64,000 nucleotides of DNA, taken from Virgibacillus_N oceani_A. Its GTDB lineage: Bacteria; Bacillota; Bacilli; Bacillales; Amphibacillaceae. This document shows positions 54,022 through 63,134 of this stretch, piece after piece (position 1 is the first letter of the stretch; each line of letters starts with the position of its first letter). Made by a program: the position numbers and the translations under genes. The stretch lies in the NCBI GenBank assembly GCA_041521345.1, contig JBGOHB010000021.1; one strand, 5' to 3'. Under the pieces are notes generated by a model. That model was not told where the DNA came from, ran no database searches, and saw only the letters and a list, made by a program, of their open reading frames with translations.

Positions 54022-56055
54022 CTAAGCCACTTCTCCCAAATCGCTTTCCTCTATTCCAAATTCCTCCATTAAATGATCTATTACAAAGCCCACTGCTTCA
54101 AAAGCATCTTCCGAAATAAAACCGCTATCATGCTGATCTACAAGAAAGCTTTGCAAATTACTCATATGTCTGATGACTTTATCAGTCCGTCCTTCATCTG
54201 CGAAAACTTCCACCGCAGATAAATGCATAATGAGCGTACGCGATGTGTCCTCATGAAGTTCTCCTTCTTCATTGAATTGCTCCACCAAGGTTTTCAATTC
54301 ATCATAGCCGATGACCACCAATGCATCTCGTGTCTGCTGCAAGTTTTCCAGCGCATGGTCCACTTCCACCTGTGTTGCTTCCTCATTTTCCAGCAGCTCA
54401 TTTGCTTCCCTCACAACCTCTTGCAGGTTTTGCCAGCTTCCACTAGTGTAAACCCTTTCATCCAGCTCGCCAATCTGCCCCAGTGCATCAACCAATGCAT
54501 CTTTATTAACCAAATGCGGCGGTTCGCGATGCTGTGTCTCTTGCTCGTAAGCATAGGCAAGTTCAATTAAAGTTGTCTCTTCAAATGGCCGTGATAAAAA
54601 TTCAACGCCTACCGGAAGTTCATTCGCCGTAAAACCTGCCGGCACAGTGATTGCCGGAAATCCGCTGAATGCACTCAATCTATTGTTGCTTCCCGAACGC
54701 TGTCCTCTGCCAATTTCAGCAGCTGGATTGGTAGAAGTCGGATATACCAGGGCATCCAGTTCATGATCTGCCATCGCTTGCAGTAAACCATTTTGTGACG
54801 CTTGCGTACGGAAAAGCAAAATGTCTTTGTATTCTTCCGTATCCAATGTTTCCCTTTCATTTCTTTGAATCAATGACCGCTCGATAGAATCCAAGTACTC
54901 ACCCGACTCAATGATTTCAGTTAGTGAGCTGTATGGTGTGGCATCTCCCATTGCTTCCAAATAGTCATTTAGCTGAAATTTAAATTCCCAGCTGCTTAAG
55001 CTTGGATAAGAAGTTATTCCACTCAGGTTATCAATTTCTACGTCTATCACTTCCGCACCGGCTGATTCCATATCCAAGAGTGCTTGATCTACCAAGGCGT
55101 TAACCTCCGCATCTCCTCCCTGAAAAAGCTCTCTGATAACACCGATTTTTGCATCTTCCAACCCATCCTCATTTAAATATGCCGTATAGGTTTCCGGATA
55201 ATTATTGATGCTCTTTGCTGTCTCGATATCGTTTGGATCATAACCTACCGTGGCATCTAATAAAAGAGCCGTATCTTCCACCGTCCGCGCCATCGGACCG
55301 CCGATATCCTGGGTCAAAGCGAGAGGAATAATCCCATCCCGGCTGGCAAGCCCCATGGTAGTTCGGATCCCTACTAAACTATTAAATGCAGATGGTATTC
55401 TAATAGATCCCCCTGTATCCGTCCCCAGTCCGGCCACAGCAAAGTTGGAAGCAACGCTCGCTGCCGTTCCACCGCTGGAACCGCCAGGATTATGATCCAA
55501 ATTATACGGATTTAAAGTTTGTCCGCCCAATGAGCTCTCTGTCGTAATGCCAAACGCAAACTCATGCAAATTGGACTTTGCTAAAATAATGGCACCTGCT
55601 TCCTTCAATTCTTTCACTTGGAAAGAATCATCTGCAGCTATCGAATCTCTTAAACAAAGACAGCCTGCTGAGGTGGGCATGCCTTCCGTATCAAAATTAT
55701 CCTTTACAATAATAGGAATCCCATGTAGCGGGCTCCGCGGACCGTCAGTGTCCCTTTCTTCATCCAGGGCGATTGCCTCATCCATCGCATTTTCATTGAT
55801 CGTAATGATGGAATTAATGCTCGGCCCTTGCTGGTCATAGGCATCAATTTGCGCCAAGTAGTGATCAACGAGTTCTTCTGCTGTAAGGTCACCCGCTTCC
55901 ATTTGTTCCTGGATCGACGCAATGGTTGCTTCTTCCAGCTCAAACGACGCCAAGTCTTCTACTGGTGCAGCAGCAGCGGTTCCAGAAAAGTCAGGCACCG
56001 GAACAGCAATCAATACAATCATTAAAAGCAAAATGAAGCTGTGTTTTATTCTCAT
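54022..56055 (-). CDS. secreted amidase (AS family) with C-terminal FIMAH-like domain
   Basis: 677 residues. Signal peptide 1-30; amidase-signature domain about 45-500 with catalytic Lys118 (IVKDNF), cis-Ser194 (GGSSGG) and nucleophile Ser217 (TDTGGSIRIP). A C-terminal helical part ends in a FIMAH-like domain (TSRTLIMHLSAVEVFADEG and ISEDAFEAV) similar to that of the M14 peptidase at 35658-38636. Exported amidases of this family hydrolyse amides including peptide or aryl amides; substrate unknown. AAAGGAG precedes the ATG. Confidence 0.9.
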   Translation of the reverse strand: MRIKHSFILLLMIVLIAVPVPDFSGTAAAAPVEDLASFELEEATIASIQEQMEAGDLTAEELVDHYLAQIDAYDQQGPSINSIITINENAMDEAIALDEERDTDGPRSPLHGIPIIVKDNFDTEGMPTSAGCLCLRDSIAADDSFQVKELKEAGAIILAKSNLHEFAFGITTESSLGGQTLNPYNLDHNPGGSSGGTAASVASNFAVAGLGTDTGGSIRIPSAFNSLVGIRTTMGLASRDGIIPLALTQDIGGPMARTVEDTALLLDATVGYDPNDIETAKSINNYPETYTAYLNEDGLEDAKIGVIRELFQGGDAEVNALVDQALLDMESAGAEVIDVEIDNLSGITSYPSLSSWEFKFQLNDYLEAMGDATPYSSLTEIIESGEYLDSIERSLIQRNERETLDTEEYKDILLFRTQASQNGLLQAMADHELDALVYPTSTNPAAEIGRGQRSGSNNRLSAFSGFPAITVPAGFTANELPVGVEFLSRPFEETTLIELAYAYEQETQHREPPHLVNKDALVDALGQIGELDERVYTSGSWQNLQEVVREANELLENEEATQVEVDHALENLQQTRDALVVIGYDELKTLVEQFNEEGELHEDTSRTLIMHLSAVEVFADEGRTDKVIRHMSNLQSFLVDQHDSGFISEDAFEAVGFVIDHLMEEFGIEESDLGEVA

Positions 56056-57142
56056 TTTTTATCCACTCCTTTTGAATGAAATAAAGACATGTACAAAAAT
56101 CTACTATTGCAAAATAAGCCATATCTCTTCAATAGAATCACAATACTTCCAACCACCCTGCTAAAGGTTCTCAATATATGAACTTCCTAAATCAATGCCC
56201 ACCGAATATTTGCAGAATGGTTCCAATTCACCTTTATGACGCATGTAAAAGTGAGTCCACTTGCCTTCCCATAAAAAATAAGAAAAACTTCCCCCACCTG
56301 ATTTGAACGCCAAAATCTGCCTTATTATGCTCCTTTCTTAGACAATTTATAAAACTATTAATGCTGTAGGTTGTTATCAAAAATACCATTATTTTGCTAT
56401 AAAAGTATATAGTATAAAAGCATGAAAGTTTATACATATTTCGACAAATTGTTTGTGTCCATTCCGATGGCCGGAGCTTAAAGTAAAATCAGAACAAGGC
56501 CTATTACACTAATTCTACTTCTAATCCTCATTCCGAAGCACTGTAAATTGACTCAGCTCCATACAAAAGTAACAAAAGAGAGTATGAAAAATGAGGAAAT
56601 TAAATTTCGATAAAATTTGACATCAAAATTCAGAGAGAACTTTTTGTTGAATACCCGTGGGGCTGACCTTGAAAATTCAATTGGAACTACGCCCTTGAGA
56701 ATAGACGCTATGGCTGAAGAATATTGGATGGGTAAACCCAAGTGAATTAGAAACGAATGAACACCTAACATGGGCTAAGAATCATGGTGCCGCGGAGAAA
56801 TATTTACATCAATTTGAAGAAGGCTTACAAGAATTGCAGCAACATACGACACTGGAAACAAAGGCCCCACTATAACCTTTCGTTTTGACAGACCCCTTAT
56901 TTAAACTCAATTTTCCGTAAGTGTTCCCAAACTAAAAGCAGCTTCAATTTTCGAATGAACTGTTTCCATTCAAGTCCACCATTTCGACCACCTAAAGGAA
57001 ATATTGCAATGGAACGGATGTCTAATTCATGAATTGTTCTCACTAAGTATTTTAATCCTTCCTCAGTGTAATACATCTATGGAGTCTATTTCTAGTGGTC
57101 TTTTATTAGACTTATTATTGGAGTCTGTCCCCCATCCCCTCT
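56056..57142. other. decayed region with gene fragments
   Basis: About 1.1 kb. Besides the macro-domain fragment listed separately, the plus strand 56650-56875 reads as two frames joined by a shift (RIDAMAEEYWM then WVNPSELETNEHLTWAKNHG, ending ETKAPL stop), a probable remnant of an unrecognised gene. The rest is AT-rich and featureless. Confidence 0.5.
56897..57076 (-). pseudogene. macro-domain (DarG-like) fragment
   Basis: Minus-strand frame of 59 residues containing YYTEEGLKYLVRTIHELDIRSIAIFPLGGRNGGLEW. Full macro domains of DarG type have a similar helix followed by IRSIAIPPLGCGNGGL; here two key glycine-loop residues have changed and both flanks of the domain are gone. It is a remnant of an ADP-ribose-processing or antitoxin protein. 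Confidence 0.65.
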
Positions 57143-57862
57143 TCACAAATGAAACTTTCTTGCAATTTTTTGTTTGATTCGCTCAGGCAGGACATATTTT
57201 ACAGTGAGCATGATTAGCAGCACCGGGATTAATTGCAGCACGGTAACAATGATCCAGCTCCATAGATTTGTTTCATTTTGATAGCTTTGAATGAAAAAGT
57301 TAATCCACATGGCAAGGATGAGAAGTGCTATAAAAAGTGACCCGATTACATTGAAGCCTCGAACCGATAACGCTCGGATGACACTCCAGTAGCCGACACC
57401 AATAACCGTAATCCCAGTAACAATCGGAAAAGCTAACGGCATAAACCAGTCCAGCTTGCCATCAAAAAGATCCAATCCAAATAATAAAATAAGCGCATTC
57501 AGACCCATACCAATAATAACCTTATAATAACTTTGTACATAACCGAATGAAAAGAACAACAGGACCCAGCCAGCAAACACACTTAAGTTGCTGTATCTAG
57601 ACCATGTGAACCTTTCATTCATGACATAATCAACATAAAACATTAGGCAAACAGCCACGAACACTAATAAAGTGATAAAAATAAAAATCCTGTTCAGTAC
57701 TCTTCTTGTATAAGCAGGATACGGATTCGCTGTTTCAGGAAATTTTCTCGCCCTCAAGCCTTCCGTATCTTCCGCGTTTACTTTTGGAATAGGAAAACTG
57801 CAAAGAGGACATGGCTGATTATCACCTTCCACTCGTATGCCGCACTTCGGACAATAAGCCAT
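57143..57862 (-). CDS. zinc-ribbon membrane protein (DUF6320-like)
   Basis: 239 residues: a zinc ribbon at the N-terminus (YCPKCGIRVEGDNQPCPLCSFPIP, two CxxC pairs) and about six hydrophobic segments (from residue 50 to 220). No enzyme motif seen. It starts 4 bases after the acyltransferase stop, and homologs of this type are usually coded beside such an acyltransferase, so it is likely its membrane partner or anchor (inference). Confidence 0.82.
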   Translation of the reverse strand: MAYCPKCGIRVEGDNQPCPLCSFPIPKVNAEDTEGLRARKFPETANPYPAYTRRVLNRIFIFITLLVFVAVCLMFYVDYVMNERFTWSRYSNLSVFAGWVLLFFSFGYVQSYYKVIIGMGLNALILLFGLDLFDGKLDWFMPLAFPIVTGITVIGVGYWSVIRALSVRGFNVIGSLFIALLILAMWINFFIQSYQNETNLWSWIIVTVLQLIPVLLIMLTVKYVLPERIKQKIARKFHL

Positions 57863-57865
57863 TTT

Positions 57866-59131
57866 TCACATCTCCTCGTCATTTGTTTCGATCGTCACTT
57901 CAATTCCAAGCCTTCGTATCCTCCTGAAAAATTCCCGCTCCAACATACGATCCTTGGATAAATTTCCAAATGAAATATACATATGGTCCTGGTAACTGGT
58001 AATCATTGCCTTCACTTTATTACCAATACTGGGAGGTGGATAACACTCTACTCTTTCAATATAATTTTCCGTTTCTTCTGGCATCCGAATAACGCCGAGA
58101 TTCGATAAGCCGCTCGTATATTGCCCTTCTCCGAAAAAAGAATAGATCGAAGGAGCAACTATATCTTTAATCGGTGACGGCATTAATCGCAGTGCTAGAG
58201 ATTTTTCACCACGCACACTGCGCTTGATATACTGACTTAACTTTTTTGGTGTGAGTAAGCGACTGAACTCAATTTCAAGCTCCTGGATAATTTCTTTAAA
58301 CGTGTATGCCCCAAGCCTTGCGTCAATCGAAGGGGTAATACTTACAAAAAAATTACGCATCGTATCACTTTCAAAAAAGGAGCGCATATTTACCGGCACA
58401 TTAATGACAATCGGTCGCTTTCGTACAGACATATTCTCTTGAATTTTTAACAGACTCTCGATATAAACTGCTGTAAGGAAAATGCTGATGGAGACATGAT
58501 ATTCACTTGCCTTTTCCTTTAACTCCTTGACATTAATAATACCAGTAACAATATGATAATAGCCTTTTTTATCCAACGGAAGCGGTAATTTAAAAGCATT
58601 CCCCAAACGCGTTCTTGGTGCGGGGATATCTTTATTATAGTACTTTCTGAAAGCATTCTCTGTTTCTGCTAACAGCTGTTCCTCACTTATCGTTTCCTGA
58701 TTAATCGGAATAGATTCCTTCAAATGTAAGTATTGACGGATAAGCTCACTTAAAAACCGAAGCCCTCCCGTACCATCCGTTAAACTATGGGACAGCTCGA
58801 GCGCTATCCGGTTGTTATAATAATACACCCGATATGGGAATGATCCGCGTTTTTTAATCGATAAGCTAATACACGGCTGATAACTTTCCTTTTCCACTTC
58901 CGGTGTTCGGTCCGTCTCTTCAAAATAATGCCAAAAGAATCCTTGCTTTAATTGCACCTTAAAAAAAGGGAAGCGTTCCAATGTTAATTCCAGAGCACGC
59001 TGTAAATAGTCTGGATGAACAGGAGAAGTAAGTGTCGCAGAAAGTCGAAATAAAGTTGTCGCCCGTGAAGATATAATAGATGAATATAGCTTCCCGGCAT
59101 TATCCAATCGGTACCAAGTATTGTCTCCCAT
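57866..59131 (-). CDS. alcohol acetyltransferase-like / condensation-domain acyltransferase
   Basis: 421-residue protein of the BAHD/PapA/condensation superfamily. The acyl-transfer motif is seen as ELSHSLTDGTGGLRFLSEL (HxxxDG type); the C-terminal half has GEGQYTSGLSNLGVIRMPEE, a common conserved loop. It probably transfers an acyl group from CoA or carrier to an alcohol, amine or lipid. It is first in a two-gene operon with the zinc-ribbon membrane protein. AAGGGG 10 bases before the ATG. Upstream lies the GGTAAA repeat array shared with the hydrolase at 62214. Confidence 0.82.
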   Translation of the reverse strand: MGDNTWYRLDNAGKLYSSIISSRATTLFRLSATLTSPVHPDYLQRALELTLERFPFFKVQLKQGFFWHYFEETDRTPEVEKESYQPCISLSIKKRGSFPYRVYYYNNRIALELSHSLTDGTGGLRFLSELIRQYLHLKESIPINQETISEEQLLAETENAFRKYYNKDIPAPRTRLGNAFKLPLPLDKKGYYHIVTGIINVKELKEKASEYHVSISIFLTAVYIESLLKIQENMSVRKRPIVINVPVNMRSFFESDTMRNFFVSITPSIDARLGAYTFKEIIQELEIEFSRLLTPKKLSQYIKRSVRGEKSLALRLMPSPIKDIVAPSIYSFFGEGQYTSGLSNLGVIRMPEETENYIERVECYPPPSIGNKVKAMITSYQDHMYISFGNLSKDRMLEREFFRRIRRLGIEVTIETNDEEM

Positions 59132-59326
59132 CCCTTTCCAGCCCCTTTCATTTGAATTCCCGGTTATTGTAACACATTGAAGATGGCAATGATAGATACA
59201 GCAGATGACTGTAAGCTTTTAGCGAAAACCTTCGAAAAGTTAAAATCCATGTCTATTTGTCAAATGTATAAATCTATTGTAGAAGTTCGACTTAAAGCAT
59301 AAGAACTCGTTATCCAGTGATATGAG

Positions 59327-59416
59327 TGATTACAGCCATAAGAATTTACCGCTTCTGCCATGTTTTTTACCAGCGGTTGCTACAAAATTTACCACTTGTT
59401 GTCAACGCGTTTACCA
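59327..59416 (-). promoter_or_regulatory. four-copy GGTAAA operator array, acyltransferase operon
   Basis: Reading on the minus strand, GGTAAA begins at 59415, 59393, 59371 and 59350, spacing 22, 22 and 21. After five or so bases most copies carry TGNC (TGAC, TAGC, TGGC, TGGC). Fifteen bases from the last GGT start comes CTGTAATCA (59335-59327), and 19 bases on, TGGATA at the -10 position. An equivalent array precedes the hydrolase gene. Two-turn direct repeats suit a response regulator or LytTR-type activator. Confidence 0.75.
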
Positions 59417-59765
59417 ATGGGGTAACTTCAAAACTATGAAAAGTGAAAAAGCCTAACTCCTCCTTATTTTTACTGAGAAATTAGGCATAAAGTCTTCTGC
59501 GATCGCGTTCTTTTCTTGAAAACTTAAAATCAAGGTAATTAGACTAAAAATGACCAATTCCATTTGTCCAGTTCCTAATCAAATGGAATGCGTTATTTTT
59601 TCAATTTCAATTGGGTAGTCTCCTCGACACAATTAAATAAACCCTTCTTTTATTACATGGAAAAGAAAATTCATATGCACCTCCACTTACTTTCATCTCT
59701 CCATTAAATATATTACAGATACTTTATATCTAAATTTAAGGTAAAAATAAATACTAATTAAGGAC
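59417..59765. other. intergenic region with hairpin
   Basis: About 350 bases after the methyltransferase stop. ATTCCATTTG and CAAATGGAAT (59557-59589) form a perfect 10-bp stem followed by GCGTTATTTTTT on plus, and T-rich sequence on minus; possible terminator of the methyltransferase operon. No gene seen. Confidence 0.5.
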
Positions 59766-60359
59766 TTAGTTTTGCTTTTGGGCGTTTAAAACGTAAATAG
59801 AATCTGTTGGATAAAGTTTCTTACTTACTTCAAATCCTGCTTTATTTAATTCCTGTTCCATTTTGGATGAGGATATTCTTGGGTGATTATGATTTGGATT
59901 TTCCTCCTCTTCTAATTCAACACATACAAGGTAACCTTTTACTTTAAGCACTTGGTTGATTAACTGTAATGTCTCAGATAAAGGTTTTATTTCGTGAAGG
60001 ACTAACGAAGCTAATACAATATCAATTGAATTGACTGGTAAAGGTACATCCTTCATTTCACCTTGAATTGTTCGAACATTTTCAAGTCCATCATTAGTAG
60101 CCTTAGAATATGCAATTTGCAGCATATTGGGGTCTATATCAAGTGCATAGACCATTCCATCGGTTAGTTTAGCAGCCGGTATCGTTAAGAAACCTGTCCC
60201 AGCTCCTATATCTAAAATATTATCGTTATTATTAATAGGGAGTAGTTTCAGTAGCTGTTCTGGTGGAAACTCTTCTCTTCGCTTCAAGCTGTCTAGAAAA
60301 CCTACCTTTTTTTTGAAATTGTCCATATGATTTGGCTTATAATTCTTTTTCATATTCAT
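59766..60359 (-). CDS. class I SAM-dependent methyltransferase
   Basis: 197 residues with the SAM-binding motif ILDIGAGTGFLTIPAAKL, the acidic motif VYALDIDPNMLQIA and the post-motif VLASLVLHEIKP. The substrate cannot be inferred; the UbiE/arsenite or Rrf2-linked redox context suggests a small-molecule methylase. It follows the flavoprotein gene by 45 bases in an Rrf2-headed operon. AAAGGAG precedes the ATG. Confidence 0.88.
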   Translation of the reverse strand: MNMKKNYKPNHMDNFKKKVGFLDSLKRREEFPPEQLLKLLPINNNDNILDIGAGTGFLTIPAAKLTDGMVYALDIDPNMLQIAYSKATNDGLENVRTIQGEMKDVPLPVNSIDIVLASLVLHEIKPLSETLQLINQVLKVKGYLVCVELEEEENPNHNHPRISSSKMEQELNKAGFEVSKKLYPTDSIYVLNAQKQN

Positions 60360-60404
60360 TTAAATTCTCCTTTAAATTTAAAAACTGGGTGGAATGGAAT
60401 AGCT

Positions 60405-61306
60405 TTATGAGAAGGTTTCCTCAACCAAAGCTGCATTGACCCCTATTGCAGCTTTGCTACCTTCCGCGGCCGCAATAATTAATTGAGAAGGGGCAATTAT
60501 GGAGGTATCGCCACATGCAAACACTCCTTCAACATTGGTGCGACCTATACCATCCGTTTTAATTGCACCCTGATTGTTTAATTCACACCCTAGCACCGCG
60601 CCAATTGATGACGATTGTTCCAATTCCGGTACGATAAATCCTCCCTCACGTGAAATGGTGGTCCCATCTTCAAATGAGATATTTTTCAAATAACCATTAT
60701 CACCAATTAATGAAGAGATCTTTTGTTCGTAAATTATAATTTCTTTCTCATTTAAAACCTTCTTTTCATCAATGGATAAAAATTGACTTCCATTCGTACT
60801 GACAATCAGGTCGTTGGTCCAGTTATATACAACCTTTGCCATATGAAAAGCGCGAGAATTTTCCGCAATCACGACTAAGGGCGATCTCTTAATTCCCATC
60901 CATCACAGAAGGGACAACTAAAGATACTGGTCCCATAAAAATAATTGATACGGTTTATATCTGGTAATTTTTCTTTAAGCCCAGTTGCTAAGACAACTTT
61001 CTTGGCTTTATAGACCTCTTCGTTATCTGTTTCAATCATAAATAATTGATCCTTTTTAGTTACGTTTATAACCCGTTGTCTCTTGATTTCAACCGCTGGA
61101 TATTTATCTAGTTCTCCGCTAGCTATTCGTCTTAACTCTTTAGGATTTATTCCATCCCTGGTTATGAAACCGTGTGATTCATTTGTTACGGAATTTCTAG
61201 GTTTATTATCATCAAATAATACTGTATTTCGTCTAGACCTTCCAAGAACTAGGGAAGCATTTAATCCAGCAGGGCCTCCTCCAATTACGGCACAATCTAA
61301 TATCAT
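60405..61306 (-). pseudogene. thioredoxin-reductase-like flavoprotein, frameshifted
   Basis: Two frames cover one NAD(P)/FAD oxidoreductase. The first (from 61306) has CAVIGGGPAGLNASLVLG and ends CPFCDGWELRDRP then stop; the second continues LVVIAENSRAFHMAKVVYN and ends with the FAD motif VEGVFACGDTS. The redox-like CPFC pair is in the first part. One C appears missing in a run of C near 60885-60890; restoring it gives a single 300-residue protein. Either a true mutation or a sequencing error. It lies between the Rrf2 regulator and the methyltransferase in one operon. Confidence 0.82.
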
Positions 61307-61319
61307 TCCATCAGCTCCC

Positions 61320-61748
61320 TTAATTTGCTTTTCCCTTTATATTGTTAATGCACTTTTCTTCCATGCTATTTGCAATGTCGATGAGAAATTTATTATCAAG
61401 GTCGTCTTTCATGTTTTGTTCAGCCTCTGTCATCACATTTTCAATCATGCAACCTTCGTTATGATCCATGGAGCAATTAAATAAATTAGAATCTCCCTCA
61501 ACTGTTTTTATTACATCCAGAAATGAGATTTCATCTTTAGGTTTAGAAACTGTATATCCTCCCTTAACCCCTGGTGTTGATTCAATTAACCCACCTTTGG
61601 CAAGTTTCGTTAATATCTTGGAAAGATAGGTAGGTGAAAGGTTTTGCATTTCTGCCAAGCTTTGAACACCTATTGTAGTTCTTTCAGGTAAAGTGATTAA
61701 ATAAACCATTGTATGCAATGCGTAGATAGTGGCTTTTGAGTATTTCAT
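61320..61748 (-). CDS. Rrf2-family transcriptional regulator
   Basis: 142 residues with an N-terminal winged helix (TTIGVQSLAEMQNLSPTYLSKILTKLAKGGLIES, GVKGGYTVSKP) and a Cys-containing loop NLFNCSMDHNEGCMIENV, where Cys can hold an iron-sulfur cluster or sense redox state as in IscR and NsrR. It heads an operon with the flavoprotein and methyltransferase. A perfect palindrome precedes it, so it probably represses itself. Confidence 0.92.
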   Translation of the reverse strand: MKYSKATIYALHTMVYLITLPERTTIGVQSLAEMQNLSPTYLSKILTKLAKGGLIESTPGVKGGYTVSKPKDEISFLDVIKTVEGDSNLFNCSMDHNEGCMIENVMTEAEQNMKDDLDNKFLIDIANSMEEKCINNIKGKAN

Positions 61749-61778
61749 AATTTCCTCCTTATTTTATAATTGAAGACA

Positions 61779-61801
61779 TTAAAGATCAATGTTATCTTTA
61801 A
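61779..61801. promoter_or_regulatory. candidate Rrf2 operator
   Basis: TTAAAGAT-N7-ATCTTTAA, perfect 8-bp arms, about 31 bases before the regulator ATG; an additional half site CTAAAGATC lies near 61852. Confidence 0.7.
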
Positions 61802-62066
61802 TTTATTATTAGTTTAGCACCCCCTAGTAAATTGTGTCAATGGTGTTGCTCTAAAGATCACTAACCTTTCACTTAATTAGTCTTATCGGTAACCATAATA
61901 CTGACATTTGTAACGATTGCCAATCAAGAATCAACTCGAATTCTAGTCTTCCAAGTAATCGCCCGATTGCCTAATAACCATTTTTTCTAATTCCAATAGT
62001 CTTCACAAGAAACAATTCCGTTAAATGGTACGATTGCGGAAGACTGCTCTTATTGTAACGTATGAA

Positions 62067-62157
62067 GTGGTAAATAGTGCGGCTTTCATTGGTACACTTT
62101 TTGTCGTTTGGTGGTAAAAACTATGTCAGGAATGGTGCATCTCACTGACTGTAATCA
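62067..62157 (+). promoter_or_regulatory. four-copy GGTAAA operator array, alpha/beta hydrolase gene
   Basis: GGTAAA, GGTACA, GGTAAA and GGTGCA begin at 62069, 62091, 62113 and 62134, spacing 22, 22 and 21, the same series as at 59327-59416. CTGTAATCA (62149-62157) follows at offset 15 from the last copy, exactly as in the other array, and TAAAAT (62168-62173) is the likely -10, with the last TGAC acting as -35. The hydrolase ATG is at 62214. Confidence 0.78.
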
Positions 62158-62213
62158 ATATTAGTGCTAAAATGAAGCTATGGGTTTTAATAAAAGTGGG
62201 CAGGAGATAAGTA

Positions 62214-63134
62214 ATGAAAACAGGGGATAGGTATTCAAAAGAAAGTTTAAAGAGCAGGGGGTTCAAACTGTTACTAAAAATCAGCAGAAGCAAGCAATTC
62301 TGGGAGAAGTCTGGAGAAGGCTTGATGAAAGCAATTGAAAAGAGAAGAATGCTGCCTGACAAGCCGCCTAAAAAGTTACACCAAAAAATAAAAATCAAAA
62401 AGGGAGAAATGAACGGCAATTATTATTATGAGCTGCAACCGAATCAGGAAAATGACAACAAACCTATTTTTTATGTGCACGGCGGAGCATATGTCTATAG
62501 AATATCAAGACTGCACTGGAATTTCTTAGGCAAGTTAGTCGATGAATTAAATTGTACCATCATCGTTCCACTGTATCCTTTAGCCCCGGAGCACACCTAT
62601 AAACATACGCTTGCGTTTATATATGCGTTGTATATACAACAAATAAAATCGATGAAAGATCCGGAAAATATGATTTTAATGGGGGATTCAGCAGGTGGCG
62701 GCCTTGCACTCGTACTAGCGCAATTACTAAAGGAAAAACAAATAAAGCAGCCCGAGCAAATCATGCTGATCTCTCCCTGGTTAGATCTATCTTTAACAAA
62801 CCCTGGGATTGCTCCCATAGAAAAACATGATCCTTTTCTTGTCAGGTCCGGTCTTATGGAAGCTGGGAAACTGTATGCCGGAGCGACAGATACAAAACAC
62901 CCTAAAGTAAGCCCGCTATATGGTGAATTAAACGGGCTTGCACATATCACACTGTTTATGGGAACACATGATATATTAGCAGCCGATGCCAGGAGATTTG
63001 TGGAAATCGCAAAACAACAAGGCATACCTATTCATTATATTGAAGCTGCTAAAATGGTGCATATCTATCCCATTTACAACTTTCCTGAATCAAGAATTGC
63101 TTTCGAGCAGATTGTTGGTAAGATAGAGGGATAG
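62214..63134 (+). CDS. alpha/beta hydrolase (HSL-type esterase)
   Basis: 306-residue esterase/lipase of the hormone-sensitive-lipase group. Oxyanion hole HGGAYVYR at about 90-97; nucleophile Ser in GDSAGGGLALV; Asp in GTHDILAADARRF; His in the C-terminal KMVHIYPIYNFPES. It hydrolyses a short ester or amide. Start ATG with CAGGAG 7 bases before. It is divergent from the methyltransferase operon, and its upstream array matches that of the acyltransferase operon, so making and breaking an ester bond may be regulated together (inference). Confidence 0.9.
   Translation: MKTGDRYSKESLKSRGFKLLLKISRSKQFWEKSGEGLMKAIEKRRMLPDKPPKKLHQKIKIKKGEMNGNYYYELQPNQENDNKPIFYVHGGAYVYRISRLHWNFLGKLVDELNCTIIVPLYPLAPEHTYKHTLAFIYALYIQQIKSMKDPENMILMGDSAGGGLALVLAQLLKEKQIKQPEQIMLISPWLDLSLTNPGIAPIEKHDPFLVRSGLMEAGKLYAGATDTKHPKVSPLYGELNGLAHITLFMGTHDILAADARRFVEIAKQQGIPIHYIEAAKMVHIYPIYNFPESRIAFEQIVGKIEG

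Noticed and set aside
62126..62419. 97-codon minus-strand frame across the hydrolase start
   Set aside because: It overlaps the promoter array and coding start of the hydrolase and shows no similarity or start signal.
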